From assembly GCA_018714965.1 (NCBI GenBank), contig DVML01000013.1:1-32616 (forward strand): DNA of 32,616 nucleotides, written 5' to 3'. Made by a program: the position numbers and the translations under genes. The first letter of the stretch is position 1. Every line of letters begins with the position of its first letter. Below are positions 31,750 through 32,616 of this stretch, piece after piece. The DNA comes from Fimihabitans intestinipullorum (GTDB taxonomy: Bacteria; Bacillota_I; Bacilli_A; RF39; UBA660). Under the pieces are notes generated by a model. It ran no database searches. It saw only the letters and a list, made by a program, of their open reading frames with translations, and was not told the origin of the DNA.

Positions 31750-31782
31750 TAAAAAAAGGATTACACCTTGTGCATTCCTTTT
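31750..31782 (-). terminator. Terminator of the lipoprotein gene
   Basis: On the minus strand: long imperfect stem (AAAGGAATGCAC/GTGTAATCCTTT with one mismatch and one G-T pair), 3-base loop, seven Ts. Confidence 0.75.
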
Positions 31783-32336
31783 TATTGTACTACTGTTCCA
31801 CCAAACAATACAATACCAAAGTTAATATCGGATGGATCTACTTTCCAATTTCCATCTTCTTCTACTAAACGAATTAACACTCCACCTTTATTTTTAGATT
31901 GTTGTGCTAATAACGCTTGAAAACTAACAAGATCAGTATAACCACCATTTGATGTCATAGAGAGCAAATCTATTGTTTCTCCTGTAAATGAAAGATAATA
32001 TTGTCCATCTACTTCTTCAACTGTATATTCATCCTGAGTTCTAGTTTCTAAATACGCCTGATACATCTCGCTTGTCATCGATGGATCTACATTGTGAACA
32101 ATTTGATTCAATGGTTCATAATAATCCGATTGTTCAGAAACAACCTCAATAATCTTACTCGCTTGTTTCGTTTTCATAGCGGACTCTAACGGCGTTATAA
32201 CATCTTCTTTTATCTCTTCTTTTTCCATCTCTATTTTCTGTTTTTCTTTACGACCTGCCTCTTTTTTGGAAGCACTTCCACAACCCGTTACAATCAATAT
32301 CAAACACAAAGTAATAAGAATAACAAATTTCTTCAT
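31782..32336 (-). CDS. Uncharacterised lipoprotein
   Basis: A 184-residue secreted lipoprotein: hydrophobic signal (about 4-18) and lipobox IVTGC with Cys19 as lipid site. A Lys/Glu-rich linker (about 24-45) leads to a globular domain (about 48-184) ending in LIRLVEEDGNWKVDPSDI, the WKV-type strand common in small NTF2-like/DUF domains on surface lipoproteins. Function unknown. It starts eight bases after the stop of the right-edge gene, with AGGTAGGA as ribosome site, so the two are probably one operon. Confidence 0.83.
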   Translation of the reverse strand: MKKFVILITLCLILIVTGCGSASKKEAGRKEKQKIEMEKEEIKEDVITPLESAMKTKQASKIIEVVSEQSDYYEPLNQIVHNVDPSMTSEMYQAYLETRTQDEYTVEEVDGQYYLSFTGETIDLLSMTSNGGYTDLVSFQALLAQQSKNKGGVLIRLVEEDGNWKVDPSDINFGIVLFGGTVVQ

Positions 32337-32343
32337 ATCCTAC

Positions 32344-32616
32344 CTATTTAATATTATTAATCGATAATGGATTATTAACGTGGAATGTGCTACTTGATTC
32401 GTATGCATCCATAATTCCACTTGCAATGATATGCCATTTATCATACCCTTCGGTACCATCAGTAGTACTAATTCCCTCTGGATCTGCTAAAGAGTTTATG
32501 ACAGTTGCTAGATTGTTACATATCCACTCTCCATTTTTATACTCCCATTCCAAAGTTACTGTTATCGTATATCGCTCATCGAAATAAGATTCGAAATGTT
32601 GATTTGTAAGTGTAAG
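32344..32616 (-). CDS. 3' end of an unrecognised protein (runs off right edge)
   Basis: The frame is open from the window edge through 90 codons to TAA at 32344-32346, so this is the C-terminal fragment of a longer gene. Within the window there is a possible TTG start at 32551-32553, but coding continues 21 codons upstream without a stop and no ribosome site is evident, so a start outside the window is preferred. The fragment contains YTITVTLEWEYKNGEWICNN (about 16-35), a strand-rich pattern resembling the end of the neighbouring lipoprotein domain. Function unknown; probably co-transcribed with that lipoprotein. Confidence 0.7.
   Translation of the reverse strand, partial: LTLTNQHFESYFDERYTITVTLEWEYKNGEWICNNLATVINSLADPEGISTTDGTEGYDKWHIIASGIMDAYESSSTFHVNNPLSINNIK

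Noticed and set aside
1..32616. Mycoplasma genetic code (TGA as Trp)
   Set aside because: TGA ends the 30614-31732 gene inside a terminator stem, and Trp is encoded by TGG in all clear genes.
1..32616. CRISPR arrays, insertion sequences, prophage or tRNA genes
   Set aside because: No regularly spaced direct repeats, transposase or integrase motifs, or cloverleaf-like segments were seen on either strand.

Overview
The window is an AT-rich chromosomal segment from a Gram-positive Bacillota. TGA acts as an ordinary stop (for example at 30614-30616), so this is not the Mycoplasma code. The valS T-box, a CotD-like spore-coat protein, a sortase with its substrate, PBP5- and VanY-type carboxypeptidases, the tmcAL/yceD/rpmF neighbourhood and the tight spacing fit a gut lineage of Bacilli near Erysipelotrichia/RF39. 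That placement is an inference. No tRNA, rRNA, CRISPR array, insertion sequence or phage gene was seen, so most of the window looks like core genome with a few lineage-specific surface genes.

Layout. 1-816 (-): 5' part of an unrecognised gene with its own promoter. 884-4161 (-): a thioester/CnaB surface adhesin overlapping a small sortase. 4245-5405 (-): a D-Ala-D-Ala carboxypeptidase. 5472-6547 (-): two tandem UPF0316 membrane proteins. 6651-11990 (+): three VanY/LdcB-like M15 carboxypeptidases around a CtpE-like P-type ATPase, each with its own promoter. 12075-12365 (+): CotD-like protein. 12433-12678 (-): small zinc-ribbon protein. 12734-14752 (-): ffh preceded by a zinc-ribbon membrane protein. 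14840-21610 (-): seven-gene arginine operon of ABC importer, arcA, arcB, arcC and a YfcC-type exchanger. 21692-25183 (-): T-box leader, HD-domain hydrolase, valS. 25223-26071 (-): pilin-like LamG protein. 26126-26843 (-): yceD-rpmF, divergent from tmcAL at 26950-28116 (+). 28111-31732 (-): an M3-like metallopeptidase, pyruvate kinase and an apparently inactive M3-like relative. 31782-32616 (-): a lipoprotein and the 3' end of another gene.

How the genes work together. The arginine operon is a self-contained ATP-yielding module: the ABC importer brings in arginine; ArcA, ArcB and ArcC convert it to ornithine, ammonia, CO2 and ATP; the exchanger most likely moves ornithine out for arginine in. 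The T-box places valS and the HD protein under control of uncharged tRNA-Val. The adhesin and sortase form a secretion and anchoring pair. Four carboxypeptidases within about 8 kb point to active trimming of peptidoglycan stems.

Features most worth a second look: ribosomal protein L32 carries an N-terminal extension resembling the Prp-cleaved leader of Bacillota L27; the adhesin has a non-canonical sorting signal next to a dedicated sortase; the second M15 protein carries a triplicated module; one M3-like protein has lost its zinc-binding histidines; promoters sit so close to start codons that leaders are about 4-25 nt; and many terminator stems contain the stop codon.
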